A stretch of DNA of 64,000 nt, from NCBI RefSeq assembly GCF_013394775.1, contig NZ_JABXYT010000001.1, forward strand, positions 882,501-946,500, in the 5' to 3' direction. How positions within the stretch are numbered: the stretch's first letter is position 1; each line of letters starts with the position of its first letter. The notes below the pieces were generated by a model. It searched no databases and was not told the DNA's origin. It was given only the letters and a program-made list of their open reading frames with translations. Source of the stretch: Oribacterium sp. oral taxon 102 (GTDB lineage Bacteria > Bacillota > Clostridia > Lachnospirales > Lachnospiraceae). A program made the translations under genes and the position numbers. This document shows, in pieces, positions 63,367 through 64,000 of this stretch.

Positions 63367-64000
63367 ATGACGAAGGAAAGAACAGAAGTGGAGGATATCG
63401 ACCGTTCCCTCTATGACTTCCGGTATGAGGAGCGGGACTCGGAGTTTTACCGCATTCAGGAGGGCTTGACGCCCGATATCGTGGCAGAGATTTCCGAGAA
63501 AAAGGGCGACCCGCAGTGGATGCGGGACTTCCGTTTGAAGTCTCTCGAAATATATCATAAATTACAGATTCCCAAGTGGGGGCCTTCGATCGATGGGCTG
63601 AAAATGGAGAACATCGTGACCTATGTCAGACCGAACACGAAGATGACCGCGGAGTGGGACGAGGTTCCGGAGGATATCAAGCAGACCTTCGAGAAGCTGG
63701 GGATCCCGCAGGCGGAGAGAGCGTCGCTCGCCGGCGTCGGTGCGCAGTACGACTCGGAGCTGGTCTATCACAATCTTCAGGAGTCTGTGGCGGAGCAGGG
63801 CGTGATTTATACGGACATCGAGTCTGCATTGCACGGGGATTATGCGGAGATGATTCAGGAGCATTTCATGCACCTCGTCCCGCCGACGGATCACAAGTTC
63901 GCGGCGCTGCACGGGGCGGTCTGGTCCGGAGGCTCTTTCGTCTATGTGCCGAAGGGTGTCACGGTGGAGATCCCGCTGCAGTCGTATTTCCGGCTGAACG
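63367..64000 (+). CDS. sufB: Fe-S cluster scaffold SufB (3' partial)
   Basis: The first 211 codons of SufB; the frame is still open at the window end. DIDRSLYDFRYEERD, KGDPQWMRDFRLKSLEIY, LAGVGAQYDSELVYHN, and SFVYVPKGVTVEIPLQSYFRLN are all typical of SufB. It forms the scaffold with SufD and SufC. The ATG is weakly spaced from GAGGTATAGA. Confidence 0.95.
   Translation, partial: MTKERTEVEDIDRSLYDFRYEERDSEFYRIQEGLTPDIVAEISEKKGDPQWMRDFRLKSLEIYHKLQIPKWGPSIDGLKMENIVTYVRPNTKMTAEWDEVPEDIKQTFEKLGIPQAERASLAGVGAQYDSELVYHNLQESVAEQGVIYTDIESALHGDYAEMIQEHFMHLVPPTDHKFAALHGAVWSGGSFVYVPKGVTVEIPLQSYFRLN

Overview
The window reads as chromosome of an anaerobic, low-oxygen-adapted Firmicute, most likely a GC-rich member of the Lachnospiraceae or a close clostridial relative. 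The basis is family content: an SpoVG homologue, a GlgC/GlgD pair, class III (oxygen-sensitive) ribonucleotide reductase, citrate lyase, a SAM-I riboswitch on metK, a SUF system starting with sufC-sufB, and strong AGGAGG-type ribosome binding sites. No genus is claimed. Coding DNA is GC-rich; two AT-rich stretches (about 6350-7110 and 29500-30600) stand out and hold decayed genes.

Layout. 1-5040: 3' part of a Na+/phosphate symporter, then the glycolytic operon gap-pgk-tpiA. 5058-8164: metK under a SAM-I riboswitch, a decayed AAA ATPase gene, and metA. 8266-16987: CPBP protease, histidine phosphatase, nrdG, murC, queT with a preQ1-type leader, an SbcC/SbcD-like pair and asnS, mostly on the minus strand. 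17102-26894: glgC-glgD-spoVG, then pth-mfd, HU, rqcP, a DivIC-like gene, tilS-hpt. 26910-29500: a GH13 amylase-family enzyme and a deoxyinosine glycosylase. 29501-30711: AT-rich accessory stretch with a TfoX-like gene, a frameshifted small gene and an AbiEi antitoxin remnant.

30712-51095 is the centrepiece: about 20 kb for anaerobic purine (xanthine/uric acid type) breakdown. One arm runs left (ssnA, ygfK, hydA). The other runs right (a YheO/DauR-type regulator, ygeX, ygeY, ygeW, carbamate kinase). An NCS2 purine permease follows, then two molybdenum hydroxylases: a three-subunit one (xdhABC-like) and a fused XdhD-like one. The permease would import the purine, the hydroxylases and YgfK would handle redox steps, HydA/SsnA/YgeY would hydrolyse ring and chain intermediates, YgeX would release ammonia and pyruvate from diaminopropionate, and YgeW plus carbamate kinase would recover ATP through carbamoyl phosphate. 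Pathway order is inferred. Both divergent promoter regions of this cluster carry a shared AACCTA-plus-A/T-tract motif, which I propose as the operator of the local regulator.

51142-64000: nrdD behind an exact NrdR box, an ABC exporter operon (ATPase, FtsX-type permease, HlyD-type adaptor) with a GGTTAG/CTAACC dyad at its promoter, citrate lyase citDEF, a PflX-type radical SAM protein, and sufC with the start of sufB, which runs off the window.
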